NCBI GenBank assembly: GCA_013398275.1
Contig: VZSE01002194.1
Span: 68,256 to 132,255, forward strand
DNA length: 64,000 nt
Direction of reading: 5' to 3'
DNA from: Promerops cafer
Taxonomy: Eukaryota; Chordata; Aves; Passeriformes; Nectariniidae
Under the pieces are notes generated by a model. The model was given only the letters and a program-made list of their open reading frames with translations, was not told the origin of the DNA and searched no databases. The translations under genes were made by a program, and so were the position numbers. This document shows positions 54,866-64,000 of the stretch, piece by piece. How positions within the stretch are numbered: the stretch's first letter is position 1; each line of letters starts with the position of its first letter.

Positions 54866-57730
54866 TTTTTTTCCAGCCATGCTTTTTAATGTGCCAGGGT
54901 CGTTGTCACTAAAGCCCCCTTGGCTGCACTGGGGCTCAGGGGTGGCTTGGCCCATCCAGGGAAGATGGGTGCTCCCAGGGATGGATCCTTCCCGATTCCT
55001 GGCATGAACAGTAAGTGGTTTTACCCCTCCAGAATTTGGAGTAGATCCCTCCTGTGGTGCCTGTCGGGTTCCTTCTCATTCCTGGAGCAGCTGCCACTCG
55101 TGCAGTTGTCCCATCCAGGAGCTTTCCTCTCCTTTTCCCAGCTGAACCCCTGCAGGGTGAAAGAAAAGCTGATTTTCCATGGCTTTTAGCCACTCCTGAA
55201 TATCATATTCCAGAATCCCACCTGGCCCTGCAGGCAGCAGTGTATTCCAGAGCAATAAATAAGTTGCACAGTTGCTTATAAAAGCCTGAGGTGTTCCAGA
55301 GGCCTCACCTTGAGCAGGGATGTGATGTCCCTGTGAGCTGCTGTGTCATTTAATTAAGAACATTAATTTTTTCCACTCTCTGAGTCCCCAGTGCTTTCCC
55401 TTTTCCCAGGGTCAGCTGGAAGGGGATGTAGCAGTGAGCAGAGGGGTTTTACTCAGAGGGTCAGGACGTGAGCTGGGCACTAAATTTTGGATGCTGGTTT
55501 GGCAAGGTGCTGCCCAGCCAGGTATTAAGCCTTGGTCCAGGTGCTGGCCCTGCCTGGGATAAGCTCTTTCCTCGTGGCTGTTGGGTCTAAGGGCATCTCT
55601 CCAACATTCCCCACGTATGAAATACCAGGTTTTGGTGCCTGGGCCCTCCCCTGCTGGTGATGAGCCTCAGCCTGGCCCTGGGTGGGTGGAATGGCCGTGG
55701 CACAGCTGGGCTGCCAAATGCAGCCCTGGAGCCTGGAGCCAAGAGCTGGGCAGTGCAAAACTCTGGGGGCTTCCCTGCCAGCCCAGGGCTGGGGACACTG
55801 AGCCCTTGGGGACTGGCTGGAGCTGGCAGGTGGGTGCCTCCACGGCAGCTTTGCTCAGCTTTGTGCCAAAATCTTCTCCTGGGGGTTGCTCCAGTGCGGG
55901 GGGTGACAGCTCAGGAATAAATGGGGCATTGACACAGCGTGCCCAGCCACGGCCAGGTGCAGTAATCAGAGCAGGAACAGTGTCCAGGGGCATTAACAGG
56001 AGAACAAATTCCAGCCACGGCCAGCACAGCTGGTTCCAGCCCTGTGCAGCCCCTGGCCCGTCCCAGGAGGGCGGACACATCAGGCACGGGGTCTTATTTA
56101 TTACTCTGATTTTTCCCCCAGCAAGAGCAGCTGCTGACAAAATCCCCCCATGAGCCTGAGCAAACACGGCGTGGGGGCGGCTGTGTTTGCTGGCTGCCCT
56201 CTGCCAGCAGCACTCCTGCTCCTGTCACAGTGTGACAGCCACCTGCCCTGGCCCTGGGACTGCCCCTCGAGCCCCATGGCCACCAGCCAGAGCGTGGCCA
56301 CCTCCCTCTGCCACTCTGGGGGTCAGCTCACTCAGCCCAACCCGGGGCATCCCAAAACCAGGGTCCAAACTGCTGTGCCATCAGGGTGGGGAAACTGAGG
56401 CAGGGGGTGGCCAAGAGCCCAGCAGGACTCTGTGGGATCCAGGTGCTTTTGGTTCAGGGTCAGGTGCTGGTGGTGCTTCCCAAGCCCAAAGTGGGGCTGT
56501 GGGGCAGAGCTGAGCCCACAGCTCCCATGAGGAGGGGGATGAGGACTGGGGTGGCAGAGGCATTGCTGACAGTCTGCAGCACGCCTGGCTGGCTCAGCCC
56601 TGTATTAACCACATCTTCTGTGACCTAGAAAGCTCCAGCTGGCACCTGAACCACTGTGCTGCTTTATTTCAGAATTAACCTGAAAATTATAGGGGGAGAT
56701 TGAACTGTGTAGACTCCCGCTACACTGGACTGATCACCCCAAAAAAGAACCCCCCCATTCCTGCTCTAGGGTCACATCAGGGCTCAGAGGGGCTGTAGGA
56801 GCTGCCACTTTCCCCACTGTCCATCCCGAGATTGGTGAAGGGCTCAGGCTGCTCAAGTGGACTTGGGCTTGTATTGTTCTAGGTCTGGTCTAACCCAAAG
56901 GTCATATTTAGAATTTGGACACGCTGATGAAATGGTTCTGGCCTGTCAAACAGAAACACCCCACTGCAAACAGGAGTTTAGACTTGTTTGCAGCTCTGTG
57001 GTTATTCTGAGCAATTCAGTCCGTGGAGACGCCTGCAGGAACTGGGGCTCTCTCTCTGAGAAACCGGTTTTGTCACTGGGAGAAGGAGGGGAAATGCTGC
57101 TGGAGACGGGATAAAGCTGGAATAATGAACCCCTCGGGTCCTGTTCAAACCCTTCCCTAACTGGGGCAGTTTGGATGCACGCTGGGTACCACAGGGTGTC
57201 CAGCAGGCAAGAGCAGAGGGATTGGGTGCTGAGGAGCAGAAAAGGGGCTCTTCCACTAAAGCTGGATGCTGAAAACCCCCCCAAAAAACCATCCCATGGC
57301 TGCTCACAGCTCTGCAGGGGTGGGAGATGCTGCCTGGGGGACCATGATGCTGCTGGGACCCCAATCCCTCCCAACCACCAGCCAAACCCTGACTCCACCC
57401 CAGCTTCTGCTTCTCCGAGATAGTGTCATGAGGCCCTTCAGCAGAACTTCTGTGTCCTGCCCAAACAGGCCCTAATTCCAGGGCTGAGCCCAGGGCTGGA
57501 GGAACAACAAACCTTCAGGTTTAGAGATCTAAATCAAACCCTTATTTTTCTGCCCAACTCCAATTTGAATTTTTTTTTTGGTGTTCCCACCTTCACTTTG
57601 AGCTCTTGGGTCTGGCTTTGGAGAGGTGTAAATTAGTTTTATCTCTGTTCTTTGACTGGAGCCCCTGGGAACTGTGGCAGGAGGGTCAGATGGTGCCTTT
57701 CCTCCCCGTGTTTGCTCTCTGGCATCCAGC
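54866..57730. other. VAV2-SARDH intergenic region
   Basis: About 2.9 kb between the VAV2 polyadenylation site and the probable SARDH leader. I see no coding exon, RNA gene or recognised repeat. It must hold the SARDH promoter; I saw no convincing TATA box. Confidence 0.6.
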
Positions 57731-57926
57731 TGACAGCTCCAGCCAGCACCGAGCCAGCCCGGGAGGCTGCAAGTCCCTCTGGCCCCAGCTGGGCTGTTTG
57801 TTCTCTGCCGGGCACCGAGCCGGGGAAAAAAGCAGCATTTTCCTCCCTGTTTTGGATTTCTGCGCTCTGCTGGACTTTTTGTCTTGCCTGGGAAGCAGCA
57901 GAGCCACGAGAAGGGGGCCAAGGGAG
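57730..57926 (+). other. SARDH: Probable SARDH 5' non-coding exon 1
   Basis: A GC-rich stretch ends in a strong donor, ggag|gtaagtcc, at 57926/57927. It sits 72 bp before a second exon-like segment with matching splice sites, and no open frame runs into the SARDH start. The upstream limit (transcription start) is a guess. Confidence 0.45.
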
Positions 57927-57997
57927 GTAAGTCCCTCTTTTCTGTTGGCTCAGGCTGCCTCCACTCGCCTCCGAGTGCTGGTTAATGTTTTTTGCAG

Positions 57998-58110
57998 CAG
58001 GGGCCAAGGGGACGGAAGAGGAGGAGGAGGAGGAGGAGGAGAGCATCAGAGGAAGGCAGGGGCCCCACCACATCCCGGCACGGAAAGCCAGCCCAGAGCG
58101 AGCCTTGCTG
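57998..58110 (+). other. SARDH: Probable SARDH 5' non-coding exon 2
   Basis: Acceptor ttaatgttttttgcag and donor cttgctg|gtgagt frame a 113-nt purine-rich segment with a GAG run. It contains no ATG joined in frame to the SARDH coding exon. It is inferred to be a leader exon; an alternative is a short transcript-specific exon. Confidence 0.45.
58018..58043 (+). repeat. (GAG)n microsatellite
   Basis: About eight GAG/AGG units inside the probable second leader exon. Confidence 0.9.
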
Positions 58111-58720
58111 GTGAGTGGTGCCTGGTGGGAATGCCACAGCGTTTCCAAGTGGGAGTCTGAAGCTTGGGGGGACAGTGGGGGGACAATGAGGGGACAGCGG
58201 GTGCTCTGGTGGCCACGTGGCAGCAAGCAGGGGGTCTCAGTGAGGTGATCCCCAGGGCACACCCTGGTCACGGCCTGTGGCTTGTGTAGGGGGGTCTGTG
58301 TTGGCCCCACTGCCCCCCTCGTGTGCGCCCAAAATCTTGTTCCAGGAGCAAACCCCGAGCCGTGTCCTCAGCCAGGACCCGCACAGGGGTTGCAGTGTCC
58401 ACGGGCAGGACCTGCCCCCGTTTCCCCCCCAGCAGCCATTGCCTCACCCTCTGACAGGGAGCAAACCTGGCACCTTCTCTGTGGCCAGACAGCTCCTGAA
58501 TTCCAGTGGGGGGAAAAAAGTGGTTTCTCGAGGCCCAGGGAATTCCCAAGCCCCCTTTTATACGGGGGCGCCTCTGGAGGGTGTTTGGGAGCTGCACACA
58601 CGTGCAGCTGGGATCCCATTGCCCGGCTGGAAAGGGAACCCCAACTGCTGGACAGGGATCCCCGCAGCCCACGCAGGGATGTGCCCCAGGGTTTGCTCAG
58701 CCTCTGCCCAGCGGTGGGCG

Positions 58721-58794
58721 GCGAGGGGGACAAGGGGCAGCCAGCAGGGACCCGGCGAGGGGGACAAGGGGCAGCCAGCAGGGACCCGGCGAGG
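58721..58794 (+). repeat. 34-bp tandem duplication
   Basis: Two identical 34-bp copies (58721-58754 and 58755-58788) starting gcgagggggacaaggggcag, plus the first six bases of a third. It ends about 18 bp before the acceptor of the SARDH start exon, where the pyrimidine tract should lie. Confidence 0.95.
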
Positions 58795-58818
58795 CGCCTG
58801 TGGGATTTGCAGGAGGAG

Positions 58819-59134
58819 ATGTCCTACGTGAGCCGTGCCTGGCGGGCGGCCGCCCCCCGCCGCCTGCCAGCCCCCTGGAGAAGCCCCCGGCCCTTCAGCA
58901 TCGCCGCGGGCCCCACGGCCAAGAAGAGCGTCCCGTACCAGAAGACGCTGCAGGAGGAGGGTCCCGGGAGCGGCGAGCCCAGCCGGCCCCCGCCGGCCTC
59001 GGCGCAGGTGGTGGTGGTGGGCGGCGGCAGCCTGGGCTGCCAGACCACCTATCACCTGGCCAAAATGGGGGTCAGCGGCGTGCTGCTGCTGGAGAGGGAC
59101 CGCCTGACCTCGGGCACCACCTGGCACACGGCGG
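58819..59134 (+). CDS. SARDH: SARDH coding exon 1 (presequence, FAD-binding motif)
   Basis: 105 codons plus one base, donor G|gtgagt. The exon probably begins at 58813 (acceptor tgggatttgcag), with six untranslated bases GAGGAG before the ATG. It encodes the mitochondrial presequence, the GGGSLGC nucleotide-binding loop and the WHTA flavinylation motif. It is very GC-rich and looks like part of a CpG island. Confidence 0.97.
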
Positions 59135-62100
59135 GTGAGTGGCGGGGCACGGTTTGGGTGCTGCCCGAGGTGGGCGCAGGGATGCTCACGGTTTGGGATG
59201 TGCTGTAGTTCCTGGGGTGGATCCACTGGGCAGGCTGCATCCGGATGTGCTGGAGAGTTCTGCCTGGAAATGCTGAGAATTTCTGGTTTTTCTTCTGCCA
59301 TAATCCTTTTTTTAAACGTCCCCCAAATTTCCTTCCCCCCCCCCCAAAATTATGTGGCTGCAGGAAAAAGAAACGCTCAATTTCCACAGCCCCCCCCCCG
59401 CCTTTTTTTTTAAAACCACATTTCTTTGGCGGGGAGGCAGACCTATATAAGCTTTTTAAAAATTATTATTTCACTTTTGGGGTCCACCCACTCCACAAAC
59501 CCTTTCCCCCATTCATTCAACGCCCGAAGAGAACAGGAACCGATGCTTTGTAGCATTCCCACAAATCCACGAGATGGAGCACGAGCCCCGCAGGGTGACA
59601 CAGGACCCGGGGACCCCCCCCCCCCTCCTCACCCCCCCCCGGGCGAGGGGGGGGGGCGAGCGNGGTGACAGCGCGCCTGTCGCACCCTGCGCGTGTCCCC
59701 CGCAGGTCTCCTGTGGCAGCTGCGCCCCAGCGATGTGGAAGTGGAGCTGCTGGCGCACACGCGGGACGTGGTCAGCCGGGAGCTGCCGGCCGAGACCGGG
59801 CTGCACGCGGGCTGGCTGGAGAACGGGGGGCTCTTCATCGCCTCCAGCAAGCAGCGCCTGGATGAGTACAAAAGGCTCATGTCGGTAGGGAGGAGCCGCC
59901 TGGGGGTGTCCCCCGGCAGGGTGGGCTGCAGGAGTGGGGGTTTTTGTGGAGCCCCCAGGTCTCTGAATGTCCCATCCCTCACTGCCTGCACGGACAGCAA
60001 GCCCTTCCAGGACAGCCTCCTGACTTGCATAAGGCAGCCAAAATCTGTCAAATTCCTCCAAAGTTGGCAAAATTAAATCCAGCCTTGGATTTTTGACTGT
60101 TTAAATAGTGGTAGCAGCGTTTTCCCCGTTGTGCAGCATCATTTCTCCAGCTGCACAGGCAGCTTGAATTGGAAAAAAGGGCCATATTCCCTGAAATCTG
60201 AGCATCACCCCATGCTGGATTTAGGGTTTGGGAGATAAACACATCCTGGGATTCTCCTCCTCCTTTGGCAGCAAGTGATGAACAAAGCTTGTGTTCCTTA
60301 CCTGAGCTCCCGGCTTTCCTGTCCCTTGGCAGCTGGGGAAGGTGTACGGTGTGGAGTCCCACGTGCTGACCCCGTCACAGACCAAGGACCTGTACCCTCT
60401 GATGAACACTGATGACCTGTATGGCACCCTGTACGTCCCCAAGGATGGCACCATGGACCCCGCTGGCACCTGCTCAACTCTGGCCAGAGCAGCGACTGCC
60501 AGAGGCGCTACGGTAGCTCTTAATTAGTGATTTACTCATTAAGGCCTGGTGGTTTCATCCTCTGCCTTCCTCACCTTCTCCTTTCCCACCGGGCCAGAGC
60601 TGCTGCTGCTGCAGATCTTTCCCAAGAAGGTGCTGTCCTCTTGGTTGGGTCACAGTGACAAAGCTGGCAGGAGCCATGAGATCCAGGGGAAATAGAGGGT
60701 GGAAAAGAGACCTTTAGGAGCAAGACAAGGCACTCAGAACGCTGCTTAGGTTCACTTTTCCTGGATTTGGGGGCTGCATGTCAGGTGAGGCGCGTTGTCC
60801 CCCTGCCCTGGTGACCCTGCTGTGACTCTGTCACCCTTCCTCTGCCACCAGATCATCGAGAACTGCCCGGTCACGGGCATCCAGGTGAGAACTGATGATT
60901 TTGGGGTGAAGAGGGTGCATGCAGTGGAGACAGCCCACGGGACCATCCAGACTCCCTGCGTGGTGAACTGTGCAGGTACGGGGGGCAGGGCACCGGGAGA
61001 GGTGTGGGACAGGGGCAGCAGCCACAACTCACGGGGGGCTTTGCTCCTGTGAGGAGGGAAGTCTCCATCAGCCCTTGTCCCTTGCGTGGCTGTCCCCTGC
61101 AGCTGTGTGGGGGACGGAGAGGAGCTCAGCACGGGGTTGTTGTCTCTGCAGGAGTGTGGGCACGGGCCCTGGGCCGGCTGGCGGGCGTGCGCGTGCCGCT
61201 GGTGGCGATGCACCACGCCTACGTGGTGACCGAGCGCATCGAGGGCATCCAGGTCAGTCTGCACAGCTCGGGGGACAGGGCTGGAGGGGCAGAAAGACCC
61301 CTGCCCCTTCCAGGGACCCCCTGACCTGTGGGACCTCCTCGTTCCTGCCAGGTCCTCCTCTCAGGGGAGTGCACACCCTCAGCAGAGCTGTCAGACCACC
61401 GTGAACAGAGCCAGATTTAATATTTAAGAAGGTTACAACTGGCAGGATAATTATTTTTGCCTCAGGATCTCTGCGTTTGGTGTCTGATAGCAGCATTCAT
61501 AAAGATCCCAGGCCCTTTCTGAGCAAGCTCCAGTCCTGGCAGGCAGAGGTGTAGCTCCTCAAGCGTTTCTAAACTGCCCCGATAAATCTGCTCCTGCCAT
61601 CTGGCTGCGGAGAATTGCTTGGGAGTTGAAGGATCCTTCATTCTCTCAGGCCCCAGTGCACTGAGGGTGACACATTAATTAGTTTCCATCCTGCTGACAC
61701 GGTCTGTGGCTGACCTTTCAGCACGAGGTGCCTCGTTGCAAAAGTGCCGTGGCCCACGATTGCATTTCTGTCCCAGCGACTCCACTGCGCCGTACGCAGC
61801 GAGAAGGACTTCAGAGGAGAGGCTGCAGCTCGCCGACCTCGGTGCCTCCTGTTCAATCCACTTAATTCCTCTTGTCAACACGGGCTGCAGTAGGCCCTAC
61901 ACCGATTCTTCAGTGTTATCTAAATGTTTCCCCATCCATTATTCACAAGAACAAATCCCTCATTCTTCGTGCACCGCTGCCTGCGCGTCGAGCTGCTGCA
62001 AGCTCTGGCAGAGGCGGGTGGCAGAGGAGTGATGATTGCTGAGCTAGGATCAACCACAGGGGCTGCTCCCTGTCCCCAGGGCACCCCTGGGTGCTGCTCA

Positions 62101-62976
62101 GGTGCTGTGTAAGCTGCTCTGCCCATGGCTTGGCCAGGTTAGCTGGGTGCTTTCCTCTTGGGGCAACGCAGGCGCCCAAATTTCCGTGCTGAGGGAGAAC
62201 CCAAGGAGCCACCTCGTGTCCCATCCTTGACAGGTCACTGCTGCAGGTGCCCACCCTGTGCCCTGGACCTTGCTGGGTGCCACAGGGGTGTCCCCATGGC
62301 TCTTGGCCTCCTCTGACCCCTGCGCTCCCCCTCCCCATTTTTCAGAACATGCCGAACGTTCGTGATCACGACGCCTCGGTCTATCTCCGTCTCCAAGGCG
62401 ATGCCCTTTCCGTGGGTGGATATGAGTCAAACCCCATCTTCTGGGAGGAGGTGAGTGGAGCCGGGAGGTTTTCTGGGGGAACGAGGCAGGTTTCCAGGGA
62501 AGCCACCTCGGAGGAGCGGGCGCAGGCGTGAGCGCTCGGCCCCCGCATCCTGCGGGCACCAACTTCTGGTGGCTGGAGGGGGAAGCAGGGGGAGCATTTC
62601 CTCTTTGGGGCTGTCTGTGGCACAGATACGCAGTGCAGAGGCAACAGCAGAGCCAGAAGCCTCTGTGCCCGTCCCTGTCTCCTTAATTCAGACTTCAGGT
62701 TTGTCTGGGTTGTTCAGGAAAACCCCAAAATCCCAGAGATTCAACGCAGCCTCGATTTATCTTCTCCAAGGCTGCCAGAGACAAGGTGGTCTCGCACAAT
62801 CAGCCATCCTCTGTTCTGTGTCCTGATTCCTGTATCTCACTTTCAGGTATCTGAAAAATTTGCTTTTGGCCTCTTTGACCTGGACTGGGATGTTTTCATG
62901 CAACACATTGAAGGTGCTGTCAACAGAGTGCCAGTTCTGGAGAAAACGGGAATTAAATCCACTGTCTGTGGGCCAG
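58819..62976 (+). CDS. SARDH: SARDH, mitochondrial sarcosine dehydrogenase (3'-partial; 7 coding exons)
   Basis: Sarcosine dehydrogenase oxidises sarcosine to glycine in the mitochondrial matrix. It passes electrons to ETF and delivers a one-carbon unit to tetrahydrofolate. Seven exons join in frame (378 codons plus one base), about 41% of the roughly 918-residue family length. The first 30 or so residues are Arg-rich and acid-poor (SRAWRAAAPRRLPAPWRSPR), a typical mitochondrial presequence. Then come the dinucleotide-binding VVVVGGGSLGCQTTYHLA motif, ERDRLTSGTTWHTAG, whose His is the expected covalent FAD attachment site, and the DAO-type oxidoreductase fold through FWEEVSEKFAFGLFDLDWDV to STVCGP. 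DMGDH and PDPR paralogues differ at these motifs. The folate-binding C-terminal half lies beyond the window. I chose ATG 58819 because it is the first ATG after acceptor 58812, has G at -3 and starts a presequence like that of human SARDH. Confidence 0.98.
59135..59705 (+). other. SARDH intron 1 with poly-C tracts and an ambiguous base
   Basis: A 571-bp intron with several C runs of 10 or more (near 59335, 59391, 59616 and 59630), a G run (59647-59656) and one N at 59663. The mix suggests a hard-to-sequence region, so its length and sequence may be unreliable. The acceptor gtgtcccccgcag is intact. Confidence 0.8.
59706..59884 (+). CDS. SARDH: SARDH coding exon 2
   Basis: It encodes LLWQLRPSDVEVELLAHTRD through QRLDEYKRLMS, preceded by the split Gly of the HTAG motif. 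Donor TCG|gtaggg. Phase 1 in, phase 0 out. A 448-bp intron with no recognised element follows. Confidence 0.97.
60333..60512 (+). CDS. SARDH: SARDH coding exon 3
   Basis: It encodes LGKVYGVESHVLTPSQTKDL through GTMDPAGTCSTLARAATARGAT. Acceptor gtcccttggcag, donor ACG|gtagct (weak). Phase 0 in and out. A 339-bp intron with nothing notable follows. Confidence 0.97.
60852..60975 (+). CDS. SARDH: SARDH coding exon 4
   Basis: It encodes IIENCPVTGIQVRTDDFGVK through TPCVVNCA. Acceptor ttcctctgccaccag, donor G|gtacgg. Phase 0 in, phase 1 out. The exon contains an internal CAG|GTGAGA (60884/60885) that is a better donor match than the real one; homology shows it is read as coding (IQVRTDD). Confidence 0.96.
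61152..61252 (+). CDS. SARDH: SARDH coding exon 5
   Basis: It encodes GVWARALGRLAGVRVPLVAM then HHAYVVTERIEGIQ. The MHHAYVVTE segment is highly conserved in SARDH. Acceptor ttgttgtctctgcag, donor CAG|gtcagt. Phase 1 in, phase 0 out. Confidence 0.97.
61253..62345 (+). other. SARDH intron 5
   Basis: A 1.09-kb intron. The stretch at 61640-61990 is non-repetitive, mixes retained CpGs with AT-rich homeodomain-like cores (attaatta) and could be a conserved regulatory element. No repeats were recognised. Confidence 0.6.
62346..62450 (+). CDS. SARDH: SARDH coding exon 6
   Basis: It encodes NMPNVRDHDASVYLRLQGDA then LSVGGYESNPIFWEE. Acceptor ctccccatttttcag, donor GAG|gtgagt. Phase 0 in and out. Confidence 0.98.
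62847..62976 (+). CDS. SARDH: SARDH coding exon 7
   Basis: It encodes VSEKFAFGLFDLDWDVFMQH through NRVPVLEKTGIKSTVCGP. Acceptor tgtatctcactttcag, donor G|gtaatg. Phase 0 in, phase 1 out. The next exon (expected ESFTPDHKP) is outside the window. Confidence 0.97.
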
Positions 62977-62987
62977 GTAATGTGGCT

Positions 62988-63053
62988 GTGGTGACCACTG
63001 TGGTGGCACCGTGGTGGCACCGTGGTGGCCACTGTGGTGGCACCGTGGTGGCT
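62988..63053 (+). repeat. Short GTGG-rich tandem repeat
   Basis: Four to five imperfect copies of a unit of about 12 bp (gtggtggcaccg), with variant units (gtggtggccact), starting 12 bp after the SARDH exon 7 donor. Confidence 0.85.
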
Positions 63054-63224
63054 GGGTTTCTCCAAAGATCTTGATGGAGTCAAAGGGAAACTTTATAACC
63101 TGGGGAGAAGAAAAACTCTCTGAATGCAGAGAAAGCGCTGCTGGTCTGGCTGCAGTGGTGGCATCTTCCAAGGGGTGGCATTCCAGGCCTAGCCTGGGTG
63201 GAGAAATAGATCACACATTCAGAG

Positions 63225-63500
63225 ACTAACAGACTGGTTTGGCTTGGAAGAGGTCTTCAAAGATTATCTAATTCCAGCTCCACTGCCATGGGCAGGGACA
63301 CCTTCCACTGTCCCAGGTTGCTCCAAGCCCCACCCAACCTTGCCTTGAACACCTCCAGGGATGGGGCAGCCACAGCTTCTCCAGGCACCCTGTGCCAGGG
63401 CCTCCACACCCTTGCTGTAAATAACTTCTATCTTATAATTTTTTGTAATCTTACAGATTTCTTATCATCTCAATTGTCCCTCTTTCAGTTTAAAACCATT
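63225..63500 (-). mobile_element. CR1 LINE 3' fragment
   Basis: Reverse CR1 tail: 'ctggtttggcttggaagagg', 'actgccatgggcagggacac', 'ttgctccaagccccacccaa', 'tccagggatggggcagccac', and on to 'ctctttcagtttaaaaccat'. It is one of the longest copies in the window. Confidence 0.93.
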
Positions 63501-64000
63501 TCCCTGGGGAGCTGATTACCTTGGTCCAGTCTGGGAGTAAATGGATCTCCAGCTGATGTTGTGGCTGCTGGACTGGAAAATTAAGGGGCAGATGCTTTTA
63601 AGCAGTGGCTGTTATTTTACCAAGTGTTATCTTCTATAATTATTTTTACTACTTGCTCCTGGTCTAGTGACATTAGATTTACCCAGATTTACATCCCAGG
63701 CAGTCTGGTGTGGAGTTAAAGCCATCCCTGCAGTGGCAGCTGGAGGTGGTGCCAGACATTGAGCCCAAGCCTTGCGCACTTGGTTTGGCCTTAAAATCCA
63801 CCATACACTAAAAAATCAACTGCAATAAAAGCCCTTTTTGCTGAGGCACTTAAAGGGGAACTCTTTGGGTTGTATGAGGGGAGAGTAGGGCACATCTTGT
63901 GCCCTGCAGCAGATCAAACAGGACTTGGACGAGGTGGAGACCTTGGCCCTGGGTCCAGGGGGTTGATTACACTGCGGTGTGAGCAGAGCAGAACTGGCTG

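Larger units (their letters stand above)
62977..64000 (+). other. SARDH intron 7 (continues past the right edge)
   Basis: It holds a short GTGGTGGCACC tandem array right after the donor and a reverse CR1. No exon was recognised in the remaining 500 bp. Confidence 0.75.

Noticed and set aside
58282..58818. Long open frame running in phase into the SARDH start
   Set aside because: It is GC-rich intron that happens to lack stops. A splice acceptor lies at 58812, and the homologous protein starts with the presequence at 58819.
52405..58818. VAV2-SARDH read-through fusion gene
   Set aside because: VAV2 has a clear stop and a good polyadenylation signal, and SARDH has its own presequence. Nothing in the sequence supports a fused product, although RNA data could test it.
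1..64000. tRNA, rRNA, microRNA hairpins, CRISPR arrays, prokaryotic operons or defence genes
   Set aside because: None was seen. The window is a normal vertebrate two-gene locus, and short hairpins in introns were not distinctive enough to call by eye.

Overview
This is a vertebrate genomic window with dispersed exons, GT-AG introns and a low exon density. It is almost certainly avian: the introns carry many truncated CR1 LINE 3' ends plus two ERV-type solo LTRs that look like songbird elements, so a passerine is the best guess. No bacterial-type operon, CRISPR array or defence system is present.

Two genes lie head-to-tail on the + strand. From the left edge to about 54.86 kb is the 3' four-fifths of VAV2, a Rho/Rac guanine-nucleotide exchange factor and adaptor. 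I place 28 coding exons (7611-52404) that splice in frame and give 771 residues. They start inside the calponin-homology domain and run through the acidic tyrosine region, DH, PH, C1, SH3, SH2 and C-terminal SH3 domains to the stop. The missing N-terminus (about 107 residues) would bring the product to about 878 residues, the length I recall for human VAV2. A 3' UTR of about 2.45 kb ends at AATAAA (54838). After about 2.9 kb of intergenic DNA comes the 5' part of SARDH, mitochondrial sarcosine dehydrogenase: two probable non-coding leader exons (about 57.73-57.93 and 57.998-58.110 kb) and seven coding exons (58819-62976, 378 codons). The rest of SARDH lies beyond the right edge. The VAV2-SARDH order and orientation match the human 9q34 arrangement as I remember it.

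The genes are not functionally linked: VAV2 acts in receptor-tyrosine-kinase and integrin signalling at the membrane and cytoskeleton, SARDH in one-carbon metabolism in the mitochondrial matrix. The introns hold CR1 fragments, solo LTRs, minisatellites and a few AT-rich stretches that may be conserved regulatory DNA.

The points most worth a second look concern VAV2 splicing. There are four microexons of 15, 15, 17 and 22 nt. The two 15-nt ones each have paired TGC motifs just before the acceptor. The 17/22-nt pair keeps the frame only if included or skipped together. Between the SH2 and C-terminal SH3 domains there is also an unassigned 192-nt open, phase-symmetric, proline-rich candidate cassette exon (51241-51432). 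I did not find an undescribed multi-gene system.
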